Below, in pieces: positions 17,058 through 24,331 of a DNA stretch of 64,000 nucleotides. The position numbers and the translations under genes were made by a program. The stretch comes from JAQBVV01 sp965249205 (GTDB lineage Bacteria; Acidobacteriota; Vicinamibacteria; Vicinamibacterales; UBA2999), in contig CBDFLL010000005.1 in assembly GCA_965249205.1 (NCBI GenBank), positions 1,178,001 to 1,242,000 of the forward strand, given 5' to 3'. A model generated the notes under the pieces. It was not told the DNA's origin. It saw only the letters and a program-made list of their open reading frames with translations, and ran no database searches. The number at the start of each line of letters is the position of its first letter. Positions within the stretch are counted from its first letter, which is position 1.

Positions 17058-17334
17058 TTTTCGACTTTGCTGCACGCTGTCTTCGGCAGAGACAACCTCT
17101 CCCGGAAGTGCTTCGACCTTGGTTAGCCGCCCGCAGCAGGTCGCGAACCTGACCGATGCGATCGCCGCGAGCGGTGAGATTGCCTCGCTCGTGCGTCGGC
17201 GCGGTGCGGCTCGCCTCCTAACCCCAACCCTGCCAGTCAGGAGACGAAGAGTTGGTCGAGCTCGACTATCCAACCCCAGCCTTCGGCCATTCCAGATTCG
17301 CTGCGGCCCAATATTCGGATAGGACGCGCTTGGC
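17058..17334. other. Unassigned filler sequence between two gene fragments
   Basis: Between the truncated oxygenase and the truncated phosphoglycerate mutase lie about 277 bases in which no gene or known repeat was recognised. The open frames here are short and arginine-rich, typical of non-coding GC-rich DNA. It may be debris from the rearrangements that assembled this locus. Confidence 0.4.
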
Positions 17335-17640
17335 TCACAATGCGCGAAGGTCTCGTCCCGTCATCGCCAAAGGTTGCTCCAAACCGAGCATTGCGAGGAT
17401 CGTCGGGGCGACATCGCACAGCGCTCCTCCGTGGCGAAGAGGCGGACCATTCTGAGCGCCGGTCAGCAGAATTAGAGGCACCGGCTTGCTCGCGTGCGCT
17501 GTGTGCGGCGACTGCAAATCGTCATCCCACATCTGTTCGCAGTTGCCGTGATCAGACGTCACCAGCGCGATTCCACCAACCGACCGCACGGCCTCGACAA
17601 TCTTGCCCAGACGGCGTTCGACGACGCGATATTGGGGGCC
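17335..17640 (-). pseudogene. gpmI: 2,3-bisphosphoglycerate-independent phosphoglycerate mutase, C-terminal fragment
   Basis: The minus strand encodes LGKIVEAVRSVGGIALVTSD, HGNCEQMWDD, HTAHASKPVPLILL, CDVAPTILAMLGLEQP and MTGRDL, the C-terminal metal-binding part of GpmI (DHGN and HTAH). Upstream of VERRLGK the sequence changes at about 17634, exactly where a terminal inverted repeat of the IS91-containing element begins. The remaining ~400 residues are not present on the other side of that element, so the gene was broken and moved. Glycolysis must rely on another mutase. Confidence 0.85.
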
Positions 17641-17878
17641 GAAAGTTAATCGAAGACCTGTTAGCACCCTGGCCTTCCCGCTTTGAGCGCCGCAGACTGA
17701 TGGCGCCCATCGTGATAGCCGCCCTGTAGCCGGGGCAGTCACGCATCCCATGCCGAGAATCTGCTGACGACGCGGCGTTCGGGGTCGGCGGAAACTGCGA
17801 GGTCAGCGGGCGCTGGCTCGCCAAAGTGGCGCGGTCGGCGTTTTCTTTGTTGGTACGTGGCTCGCTTCATCGCAGCGC

Positions 17879-19404
17879 GTGGCCCTGCCGTCGGCGCGCT
17901 ACGAACCACGGCGTCCGGCCGAGGACGTTCTCCACACGATCGTGCAGGCGCACTTCGAGACCCTTCGCACACAAGCCGCGAGCCTGCGGGATGGCGAGGG
18001 CTTGCCCCGGTTCGTTGAGCACGAGTTTCGGGACTTCCTGCGCTGCGGGTCGCTGGCTGGCGGCTTCGCGCGGTTTCGGTGTACGGGGTGCGGCCTGGAT
18101 CGGCTGGTTGCTTTCTCGTGTAAACGACGCGGCTTTTGCCCGAGCTGCGGAGGACGGCGGATGACCGAGCGCGCTGCGCACCTGGTGGACCACGTCTTCC
18201 CTGATGTCCCGGTACGGCAGTGGGTGCTGAGTCTGCCGTATCGTCTGCGGTATCGGCTGGCGTGGGATCACGACCTGTGCCGCGCCGTCGTCGCCGTCTA
18301 CCTGCGCGCGGTGCTGGGCTGGCTGCGGCGCCGTGCGCAGTTGGAGGACGTGCCGACGGTCGGGGGGGCGCCGTGGCCGTCCTCCAACGGTTCGGCGGGG
18401 CGCTCAATTTGAATATCCACATCCACGCACTCGTCTTGGACGGCGTCTTCGCCAAGGACCGCGCAGGAGCCCTGATGTTTCACCCCGTGGCGCGTCTCAC
18501 CGCTCTGGACGTGGCCGAGGTCCTGGCCACCGTGGAACCAGGGATCGCACGCCTCCTCAACCGCCGGGGCATTGGCGAGGATGACGACAGCGCCGGTGAG
18601 GCCGACGCGTGGACAGACGAGGCCCCGGTGCTGGCCGGGCTGGCCGCGGCTTCGGTGCAGGGCCGCGTGGCGCTGGGGCGCCAGCGGGGCGCCCGTATTC
18701 GTCGCGTGGGTGTCGCGCCCGACGAAGTGACGCCGCGCGCGCTCGGCCGCTGTCACGCGCGGTCGAACGGCTGTGACCTGCATGCCGGTCTCGTCGTGCC
18801 GGCCGGACAGCGGGAGCGGCTCGAGCGGGTGTGTCGGTACGCGCTGCGGCCACCCGTGGCGCGGGAACGGCTCAGCGTCACCGGTGCCGGGCAGGTACGG
18901 CTGCAGCTCCGGCAGCCGTGGGCGGACGGTACGACCCATCTGGTCTTCGACCCGATTGAGTTTCTGGGGCGGCTGGCGGTACTGGTGCCACGGCCGCGGG
19001 TCAACCTCCTGCTCTACCATGGTGTCCTCGGGCCCCGGGCGGCCTGGCGGGCGGACGTCGTGCCGCGCGAGGCGACGCCGCAGCCAGAGGTTGAGCCCCG
19101 AACCGAAGACACCACCGGTCTGGGTGGTGACGGGGAGCTAGACGCGCACACGCCGGCTGCGGATCGGCGGCGTGCACGCGGCCGACTCTGGGCGGATCTG
19201 ATGCGCCGGACCTTCGGGTTCGACGTTCTGGCCTGTCCGCGGTGCGGGGGGCGCCTACGCCTGATCGCCCTGATCGACCACACCCCAGCCATCCAGAAGA
19301 TCCTGCGTCATCTCGGGCTGCCCTCCGAGATCCCCGCACCCTCGCCCGCCCGTGCCCCGCCACTGATGCACGCGCACCCCGCAGCGTTCGATCGCGGCTG
19401 CTGA
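17879..19404 (+). pseudogene. IS91-family transposase, frameshifted
   Basis: The N-terminal half (frame from 17879) has the IS91 zinc-binding region (CTGCGLDRLVAFSCKRRGFC and PSCGGRRM) and the C-terminal half (to 19404) the HUH segment LNIHIHALVLDGVF, a further region and a late zinc ribbon (CPRCGGRL). The halves are in different frames, meeting at a run of seven G at about 18361-18367; an eighth G would restore GGGAVAVLQRFGGALNLN in one frame. Inactivated, unless the deletion is an assembly error or frameshifting occurs. HUH-type single-strand transposition is expected for the family. Confidence 0.85.
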
Positions 19405-19549
19405 CCATGGCGCACCGAGCCGCCACGCCGGAGGTGTGCGCGCTCAGCATTTGCGCGATCGCCCAGGGGCCGTTCGCGGGCACACACCGTGACAATCCGC
19501 GCTGTGATCGGCAGCGATCGCGCACAATGGGCGCTGTCGGAGCGGCGGC

Positions 19550-21028
19550 TGTCAACGCAAAGTAGAAATGTCGGGTTCTCCGCAAAGTAGAAATGTCGGG
19601 TAGGCCACTCGCTATGGGCTGGTCGGCGTCGCGTCCGCCCGCGCTCGGGCGGTTCTGATCCGTTGCTTCTCGCGCAGCGTGCGGTGCGGGCCGGCCAGGA
19701 GGCGCTCGTCTCGCGTGCGCTGATCGGCCTGGATTGTGGCCAGGACCGCCCCCAGCCGCTTGTTCGACACGATGTCCCCGTGGGTGACCCGCCGTTGCTC
19801 TTCGAAGGCCGTGAAAGGGAGGCGCTGGCCCGCGTGACGAATCTCGAGGCGACCGTCGGCGTCCGCATGCACGCGACAGCGCTGCCCACGCAGTCGCCGG
19901 GTGAGCGGGCCTGGGGTGATGAGGTAGACCCCGCGTCGATAGTGGAGCGTCAGGGCTTGGGAGATGGTCCGATCTTCCTGCCACGTGAAGATCAGCGCGA
20001 GGTCCTCATCATCGCGGACGGGGCGATGCGCGTCATGCGCACTCCTCGGCGGCTTGCCGAATCGGGCGTTGTAGTCGGCCATGAAGGCGGGCGCATAGGC
20101 ATTGGCGGCCTCGGGCGTCGAGATCTCGCGGAGGCGCAACTCCTTCACGAGCCGATCTTGCAGCGTCAGGTGCGCCCGCTCAACGCGCCCCTTGGCCTGG
20201 GGTGCGTTCGCGCACACGATGTCGATGTTGAGGTCCGCCAGCGCCCGGCTGAACTGCGTGGGGCCTCCCGCGCGGCGCCGTGCCGCGCCCGTCGCCCGAA
20301 AGATGCTGGCCCGGTCGCTGTAGAAGGCCACCGGTTTGCCGTGGCGCTTGAGATACGTCTGCGTCGAGGCGAAGTAGTCGAACGTCGATTCCGAGGCGAC
20401 GAACCGCAGCTCCATCAGCTGACTCGTCGCATCGTCCACATAGACGAGCAGCGTGCAGGTCGGGCCTCGATCCTCGAACCAGGCGTGGTCGCAGCCGTCG
20501 ATCTGAATCAGCTCGCCGACGCAGGCGCGCTGGTGGCGCGGTTGGTAGACGCGGCGCGATCGGGCGGTGCGCGGCACCCACAGCGCCGCGTCGATCATCC
20601 AGCGCCGCAGGGTCTCGACCGACACGAGGATGTCGTCACGTTCACGGAGTTTCTCGGCCGCGAGGGTCGGCCCAAAGTCGCGGTAGCCAGACCGCACTAA
20701 CTCCAAGACGTGGTCACGCAGCGCGCGCGGGAAGCGTCGGTGGCTCGGCCGGCCGCGCTTCTTGGACACCAGTCCGCCAGGGCCGTCGAGACGCAGGGTC
20801 CGGCACAGACGCTCGACCTGGCGCACCCCGAGCCCCAGTTGTGCGGCCGCGTGGGCCTGGGTCAGGCGCCGTTCCCGCACACGCTCCAGAATCTCCAGGC
20901 GGTGCAGTTCCTTCGTACTCATCGTCAGGTAGCCCTCGTTGTCCATGTCGGCCTCCAGGCCATACACGGTGCCCGAAACCCGACATTTCTAATGTGGAGA
21001 AACCCGACATTTACATTTTGTGTCTACA
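19550..21028 (-). mobile_element. Complete ISNCY-type insertion sequence, 1479 bp
   Basis: The left end starts TGTCAACGCAAAGTAGAAAT and the right end, read inward, TGTAGACACAAAATGTAAAT; similarity continues for about 55 bases. Each end carries two copies of a block ending in AAATGTCGGGT, likely transposase-binding sites. The element is flanked by the 5-bp duplication GCGGC at 19545-19549 and 21029-21033. Both boundaries and the single intact transposase gene show a complete, relatively young insertion into the IS91-like element. Confidence 0.85.
19612..20967 (-). CDS. ISNCY-family transposase
   Basis: A 451-residue transposase. Residues ~16-110 form paired helix-turn-helix domains (MSTKELHRLEILERVRERRL, QAHAAAQLGLGVRQVERLC), and an rve-type integrase core follows with IQIDGCDHAWFED, LVYVDDATSQL and CANAPQAKGRVERAH (D, D, E triad), then a C-terminal DNA-binding region. 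It fills the ISNCY element between its terminal repeats. ATG at 20967 is the longest start; MDNEGYL or MSTKEL further in are alternatives. Intact. Confidence 0.88.
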   Translation of the reverse strand: MYGLEADMDNEGYLTMSTKELHRLEILERVRERRLTQAHAAAQLGLGVRQVERLCRTLRLDGPGGLVSKKRGRPSHRRFPRALRDHVLELVRSGYRDFGPTLAAEKLRERDDILVSVETLRRWMIDAALWVPRTARSRRVYQPRHQRACVGELIQIDGCDHAWFEDRGPTCTLLVYVDDATSQLMELRFVASESTFDYFASTQTYLKRHGKPVAFYSDRASIFRATGAARRRAGGPTQFSRALADLNIDIVCANAPQAKGRVERAHLTLQDRLVKELRLREISTPEAANAYAPAFMADYNARFGKPPRSAHDAHRPVRDDEDLALIFTWQEDRTISQALTLHYRRGVYLITPGPLTRRLRGQRCRVHADADGRLEIRHAGQRLPFTAFEEQRRVTHGDIVSNKRLGAVLATIQADQRTRDERLLAGPHRTLREKQRIRTARARADATPTSP

Positions 21029-21071
21029 GCGGCCCGACGCATAACAGGTCTTCCGTTAACTTTCGACCCCC

Positions 21072-21281
21072 GCTAATGTTTCCTTGTATCTTGATTTCGG
21101 ACGGTCTATCTAGAGTCCGTCCACCCGCCGACGACAGCTCGAGAGGACCTTGGCCACCCAGGCCGTCTGATAGCTGGGGCGTCGTTGGCGGCTCGTCCGT
21201 GAGCCCGTACAGTTGCCAGGGGGTGCGACCCCGTATCTGCAAGGCCGGGCCAAGACGGACTCGTCTGACCTGGAGGTTCGC
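21072..21281 (+). ncRNA. IS110 leader, candidate bridge-RNA region
   Basis: This 210-base non-coding stretch precedes the transposase start. In IS110 elements the region between the left end and the recombinase gene encodes the structured bridge RNA that pairs with donor and target DNA. A hairpin is visible (GGACGG...CCGTCC at about 21100-21120), and several GC-rich repeats follow. That it is transcribed and functional is inference from the family. Confidence 0.35.
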
Positions 21282-22235
21282 ATGACATCGACTCCGATTT
21301 TCGTGGGCATCGACATCGCGAAGGCCGACTTCGTGGTGGCCTGCCGCCCGGCGGGCACGTCGTGGACGACACCGAATGCGGCCGCGGGCATCGCGGCCAC
21401 TGTCGACCGTCTCCGCGCCCTGGCGCCGCGCCTCATCGTCCTGGAAGCGACCGGCGGCTACGAAACCGCGCTCGTCGTGGCGCTCGCCGCAGCGGCTCTC
21501 CCCGTCGTCGTGGCGAATCCGCGCCAGGTGCACGACTTCGGCAAAGCCACGGGGCAGCTGGCGAAAACGGACCGCCTCGATGCGCAGCTGCTCGCGCTCT
21601 TTGCCGAACGGGTGCAGCCCGCGCCTCGGCCGGTGCCGGATGCGGCGCTGCAGCAGCTCGCAGCGCTCAGTACCCGCCGCCGGCAGCTCTTAGACATGTT
21701 GACCGCGGAGCGCAATCGCCTGGAGCATGCGGCGGCGCCCGTGCGCCGAGAGATCACCCGGCACATCCACTGGCTCGAGCGCCGGGTCACGGCAGTCGAT
21801 CGCGATCTCGATGACACGCTGCAGCAGAGCCCGATCTGGCGGGCGAAAGAAAACCTGCTCCGCAGCGCACCGGGGGTCGGGCCCGTCGTGAGCCGGACGC
21901 TCCTGACGGACCTCCCCGAACTCGGGCAGCTCACTCGCAAACAGATCGCGGCGCTCGTGGGGGTGGCGCCCCTCGCGCGCGATAGCGGCACGCTCCGCGG
22001 CAAGCGCGTCATCTGGGGCGGTCGCGCGCCGGTCCGGGCTGTGCTCTATATGGGTGCGCTGGTCGCGGCCCACCGCAATCCGGTGATTCGCGCCTTCTAC
22101 CGGCGGCTCCTGGCCCTGGGCAAACCCAAGAAGGTCGCCCTCGTCGCGTGTATGCGGAAGCTCTTGACCATCCTCAACGCGATGGTGCGGACCAACACGA
22201 GGTGGCAGGAAGTGAGTCACCCGGACCACGCTTGA
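21282..22235 (+). CDS. IS110-family transposase (DEDD recombinase)
   Basis: A 317-residue protein with the IS110 layout. The N-terminal RuvC-like DEDD domain has FVGIDIAKADF, LIVLEATGGYE and KTDRLDAQLLA; a coiled linker follows, and the C-terminal Tnp domain has SAPGVGPVVSRTLL, LVGVAPLARDSGTLRGKR and WGGRAPVRAVLYMGAL with the expected serine near RDSG. The start MTSTPIF at 21282 aligns the catalytic Asp near residue 10, as usual. Intact. Confidence 0.9.
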   Translation: MTSTPIFVGIDIAKADFVVACRPAGTSWTTPNAAAGIAATVDRLRALAPRLIVLEATGGYETALVVALAAAALPVVVANPRQVHDFGKATGQLAKTDRLDAQLLALFAERVQPAPRPVPDAALQQLAALSTRRRQLLDMLTAERNRLEHAAAPVRREITRHIHWLERRVTAVDRDLDDTLQQSPIWRAKENLLRSAPGVGPVVSRTLLTDLPELGQLTRKQIAALVGVAPLARDSGTLRGKRVIWGGRAPVRAVLYMGALVAAHRNPVIRAFYRRLLALGKPKKVALVACMRKLLTILNAMVRTNTRWQEVSHPDHA

Positions 22236-22264
22236 CTTTCGAGACAGTTGCTATCGTCACCGCT

Positions 22265-22333
22265 CTCGATGCGATCACCGAGTACACCGGCGACGTACGG
22301 GCCGCGCGGCAGATCAAGGGCGGGAGGCGTTAG
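22265..22333 (+). pseudogene. PanB-like gene remnant, last 22 codons (copy B)
   Basis: The last 23 codons, including the stop (LDAITEYTGDVRAARQIKGG), match the C-terminus of the PanB-like protein at 14286-15125 (LDAITDYSDDVRAARQIKGG). The upstream part is gone, replaced by the IS110 element. This shows that the duplicated segment originally extended through the panB-like gene. Confidence 0.85.
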
Positions 22334-22340
22334 CCACCCG

Positions 22341-22385
22341 GACACGGTGCCAGCGCGGCTGCTTGCCTTCCTCGATCGGCACTGA
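22341..22385 (+). pseudogene. Alpha/beta hydrolase remnant, last 14 codons (copy B)
   Basis: These 45 bases differ at about one position from the last 45 bases of the hydrolase gene at 15135-15983 (DTVPARLLAFLDRH). The rest of the hydrolase copy was deleted, leaving the tail only eight bases after the PanB remnant stop. Confidence 0.88.
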
Positions 22386-22402
22386 AGTTCCTGAGAAACC
22401 GG

Positions 22403-22544
22403 GTTGCACAACCTCGTCGCGGGTGGCCGCGGACGGGGCCGCCCCGTTCGCGCCGCAGGCGCCTTCCACGTTACAGATGTTTTTGGCGCCGAGCACGAAT
22501 GGGGCTGTCCGCGGTCAGGACCCGCCTGGAGGTTGTCAAACCGG
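22403..22544. repeat. Small MITE-like insertion with 7-bp direct repeats
   Basis: Copy A reads straight through GTGAAACCGGCTCTG, whereas copy B is interrupted by about 140 extra bases flanked by AAACCGG at 22396-22402 and 22538-22544. The insert has inverted tips ACAACCTC (22408-22415) and GAGGTTGT (22529-22536). Direct repeat plus inverted tips and no gene indicate a small non-autonomous element that arrived after the duplication. The left copy supplies the empty-site control. Confidence 0.65.
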
Positions 22545-22552
22545 CTCTGTAC

Positions 22553-23008
22553 TCATGCGCGCAGCGCGAGCAGCATGTCTTCGATGTAGTCCCTTGAGCT
22601 CGCGACTACCAGCATCAGCATCCACGGCCGCAACTGGCCCAGCGTCTCCGAGAGGGCCTCATCGGAGGTCTCCTCGTCGCACATGATCAAGCCCGTCGTC
22701 GTGACTTGCGTGCGACTGCAGGCCTCGCCGATGAGCGCCACGTCCCACTGGGACTCGCCGGCCGTCGCGACCATCACAACGAGATCCGCTGCGTCGATCT
22801 CTTCGTGGAGGCGGGCGGGATCTGACGCGAGATCGCCCGCGGCAAAGAATGCCGCCCCGTTCCAGTGCCGCTGGGCAAGATCATCGACGACAGGCTCGCT
22901 GCCTGCGTCCAGGGCAATCACCTTCACCGCACGAGGCCTCGAGTTCGACGTGCCGATCCGGAACAGCGCCTCGGAGGCACTGCTCATCCGTGCGCTTTCG
23001 CTCCTCAT
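22553..23008 (-). CDS. Conserved hypothetical protein, copy B
   Basis: A 151-residue paralogue of the protein at 16009-16464, located two bases after the oxygenase stop. The first ATG (MRSESARM) sits immediately downstream of TGAGG; an ATG seven codons later is an alternative. Predicted soluble and cytoplasmic; no catalytic motif was recognised. Retention of an open frame of the same length in both copies, with scattered substitutions, suggests selection. Its fixed position behind a phthalate dioxygenase-like oxygenase points to an accessory role. Confidence 0.65.
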   Translation of the reverse strand: MRSESARMSSASEALFRIGTSNSRPRAVKVIALDAGSEPVVDDLAQRHWNGAAFFAAGDLASDPARLHEEIDAADLVVMVATAGESQWDVALIGEACSRTQVTTTGLIMCDEETSDEALSETLGQLRPWMLMLVVASSRDYIEDMLLALRA

Positions 23009-23010
23009 CC

Positions 23011-24297
23011 TCAGACTGTCACATGCTCGTGATCGTCCTGGACCACGAGCGCAGCTTTCGCCGCGTCCTTGAACGGTTGATCCGACGGGAGTACCACCGA
23101 CGCGGAGCGGCACCGCTGGTGCGCCGGATCGACGCCGGGAGGCGTGACGCCCTTCTCGACCATCGCCTTGACCGATCGCAGCAGCCGATGACGCGCCATG
23201 ATGATGCCGTTGTCGGTCGAGACGAGGTTCTCTTTCGTGCGGTCGACTATCGGGCCCATGCTTTCCTGAACCGACGCATCCTGCATCCCGAATCCATGGA
23301 CGCCGCTGAACGTTTCCCCTCGCTTCTGCGCGGCGCGGTCGATGAGGTAGTCGTTGTCCTTGTTCGCCAGTGGGCGGAAGGTGCCTGGCGCGCACTCGAC
23401 GTGGATGCCCTTGCCGGCGCGCAGCGACTCCAGTTCCTGCTCCGCGAGCGGGCGCGTGACCTTGTAGTCGAAACTCCACGTCCAGCACTGCCCGTCATCG
23501 ATTGGAATGAAGAAGTGGCCATGCACCGGATGATCCGCGCGAGGCGGGATCATCGTGAAAGAGGGCATGACCCACTGTGTGACGCGCCAGTAATACTTGC
23601 CCTGCTCGGCATTGCGGCGCGCACCGATGTAGAGGCCGCCGGGGCTCTCCACGACTTCGAACACAGGACGCGCATCGTCGAGGTTGTACTGGTTGCCCCT
23701 GGAGCCTTTGAAGAGAGGATCGGTGTTCAACTCCCCGCGATGCAGGAACGAGACGTGACTCGAGTCGATGGCGCCCTCCAGCGCCTGCATCCAATTGCAC
23801 TCCTGAAGCCGCTTCGACACGAAACGGCGATCCGAGGGAACCGTGGCGAACTCCCACTCGGGCAGCGGGGGCCGCAGCTCGGGCGGTCCCAGGTAGGCCC
23901 ATAGCACGCCGCCACGCTCGACGAGCGAATACGAGGCAAGCTTGATCTTCTCGCAGAATCCGCTCTCGGCCGGTTCCGACGGCACCTCGACGCATTGCCC
24001 CGTGTGGTCGTACTTCCATCCGTGATACGAGCACCGGAGGCCGTGCTCCTCGTTGCGTCCGAACCAGAGCGACACGCCGCGATGCGCGCAGAATTCATCG
24101 GTGAGCGCATACCGGCCCTCGGTGTCGCGCCACGCGAGGAGCCGCTCGGACAAAACTTTCACGCGCACGGGGGGGCACTCGGGCTCGGGCAGCTCCTCGG
24201 CCAGGAGCGCCGGCAGCCAGGAGCGCCGGAACAGCTGGCCCATTGGCGCGCCAGGGCCGGTGCGGGTGAGCAGGTCGTTCTGTTCCTTCTTGAGCAT
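23011..24297 (-). CDS. Rieske aromatic ring-hydroxylating oxygenase (phthalate 4,5-dioxygenase-like)
   Basis: A 428-residue oxygenase. The start MLKKEQNDLLTRTGPGAPMG and GQLFRRSWLPALLAEELPEP are typical of phthalate 4,5-dioxygenase. The Rieske cluster is bound by CAHRG (about 70) and CSYHGWKYD (about 89). The mononuclear-iron domain starts near EGAIDSSHVSFLH, with the usual Asp and two His. These one-component oxygenases take electrons from a separate reductase and dihydroxylate or demethylate aromatic acids. No reductase lies nearby. Closely spaced with the hypothetical protein below and the Pht5-like gene above. A truncated copy is at 16467-17057. Confidence 0.87.
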   Translation of the reverse strand: MLKKEQNDLLTRTGPGAPMGQLFRRSWLPALLAEELPEPECPPVRVKVLSERLLAWRDTEGRYALTDEFCAHRGVSLWFGRNEEHGLRCSYHGWKYDHTGQCVEVPSEPAESGFCEKIKLASYSLVERGGVLWAYLGPPELRPPLPEWEFATVPSDRRFVSKRLQECNWMQALEGAIDSSHVSFLHRGELNTDPLFKGSRGNQYNLDDARPVFEVVESPGGLYIGARRNAEQGKYYWRVTQWVMPSFTMIPPRADHPVHGHFFIPIDDGQCWTWSFDYKVTRPLAEQELESLRAGKGIHVECAPGTFRPLANKDNDYLIDRAAQKRGETFSGVHGFGMQDASVQESMGPIVDRTKENLVSTDNGIIMARHRLLRSVKAMVEKGVTPPGVDPAHQRCRSASVVLPSDQPFKDAAKAALVVQDDHEHVTV

Positions 24298-24331
24298 CGA
24301 ACACTCCCCTGTCAGACGTCTGCCACACCCA

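Larger units (their letters stand above)
17634..21071. mobile_element. IR-bounded element carrying an IS91-like transposase, with ISNCY nested inside
   Basis: The left end GGGGGCCGAAAGTTAA at 17634 continues to 17663, and its inverted match is at 21042-21071 (GGGGGTCGAAAGTTAA on the minus strand); 27 of 30 positions agree by eye. These look like terminal inverted repeats of one element of about 3.4 kb, or about 1.95 kb without the nested ISNCY. IS91 elements normally lack such repeats, so either the ends belong to another transposon or this is an unusual subgroup. The 8-base flanks GCGATATT and GCTAATGT do not form a clean target duplication. Confidence 0.55.
21072..22264 (+). mobile_element. 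IS110-family insertion sequence (outer limits)
   Basis: The interval holds one IS110 transposase gene, about 210 bases of leader and under 30 bases of trailer. Limits are set by the adjoining inverted repeat (21071) on the left and the start of PanB-remnant homology (about 22265) on the right. IS110 elements lack terminal inverted repeats and make little target duplication, so the exact ends cannot be placed by reading. A long 5' leader and very short 3' tail fit the IS110 subgroup rather than IS1111. Confidence 0.6.

Noticed and set aside
22314..22496. 60-codon minus-strand frame across the MITE-like insert
   Set aside because: It spans the insert and two gene remnants, has no ribosome site or domain, and is most likely chance.
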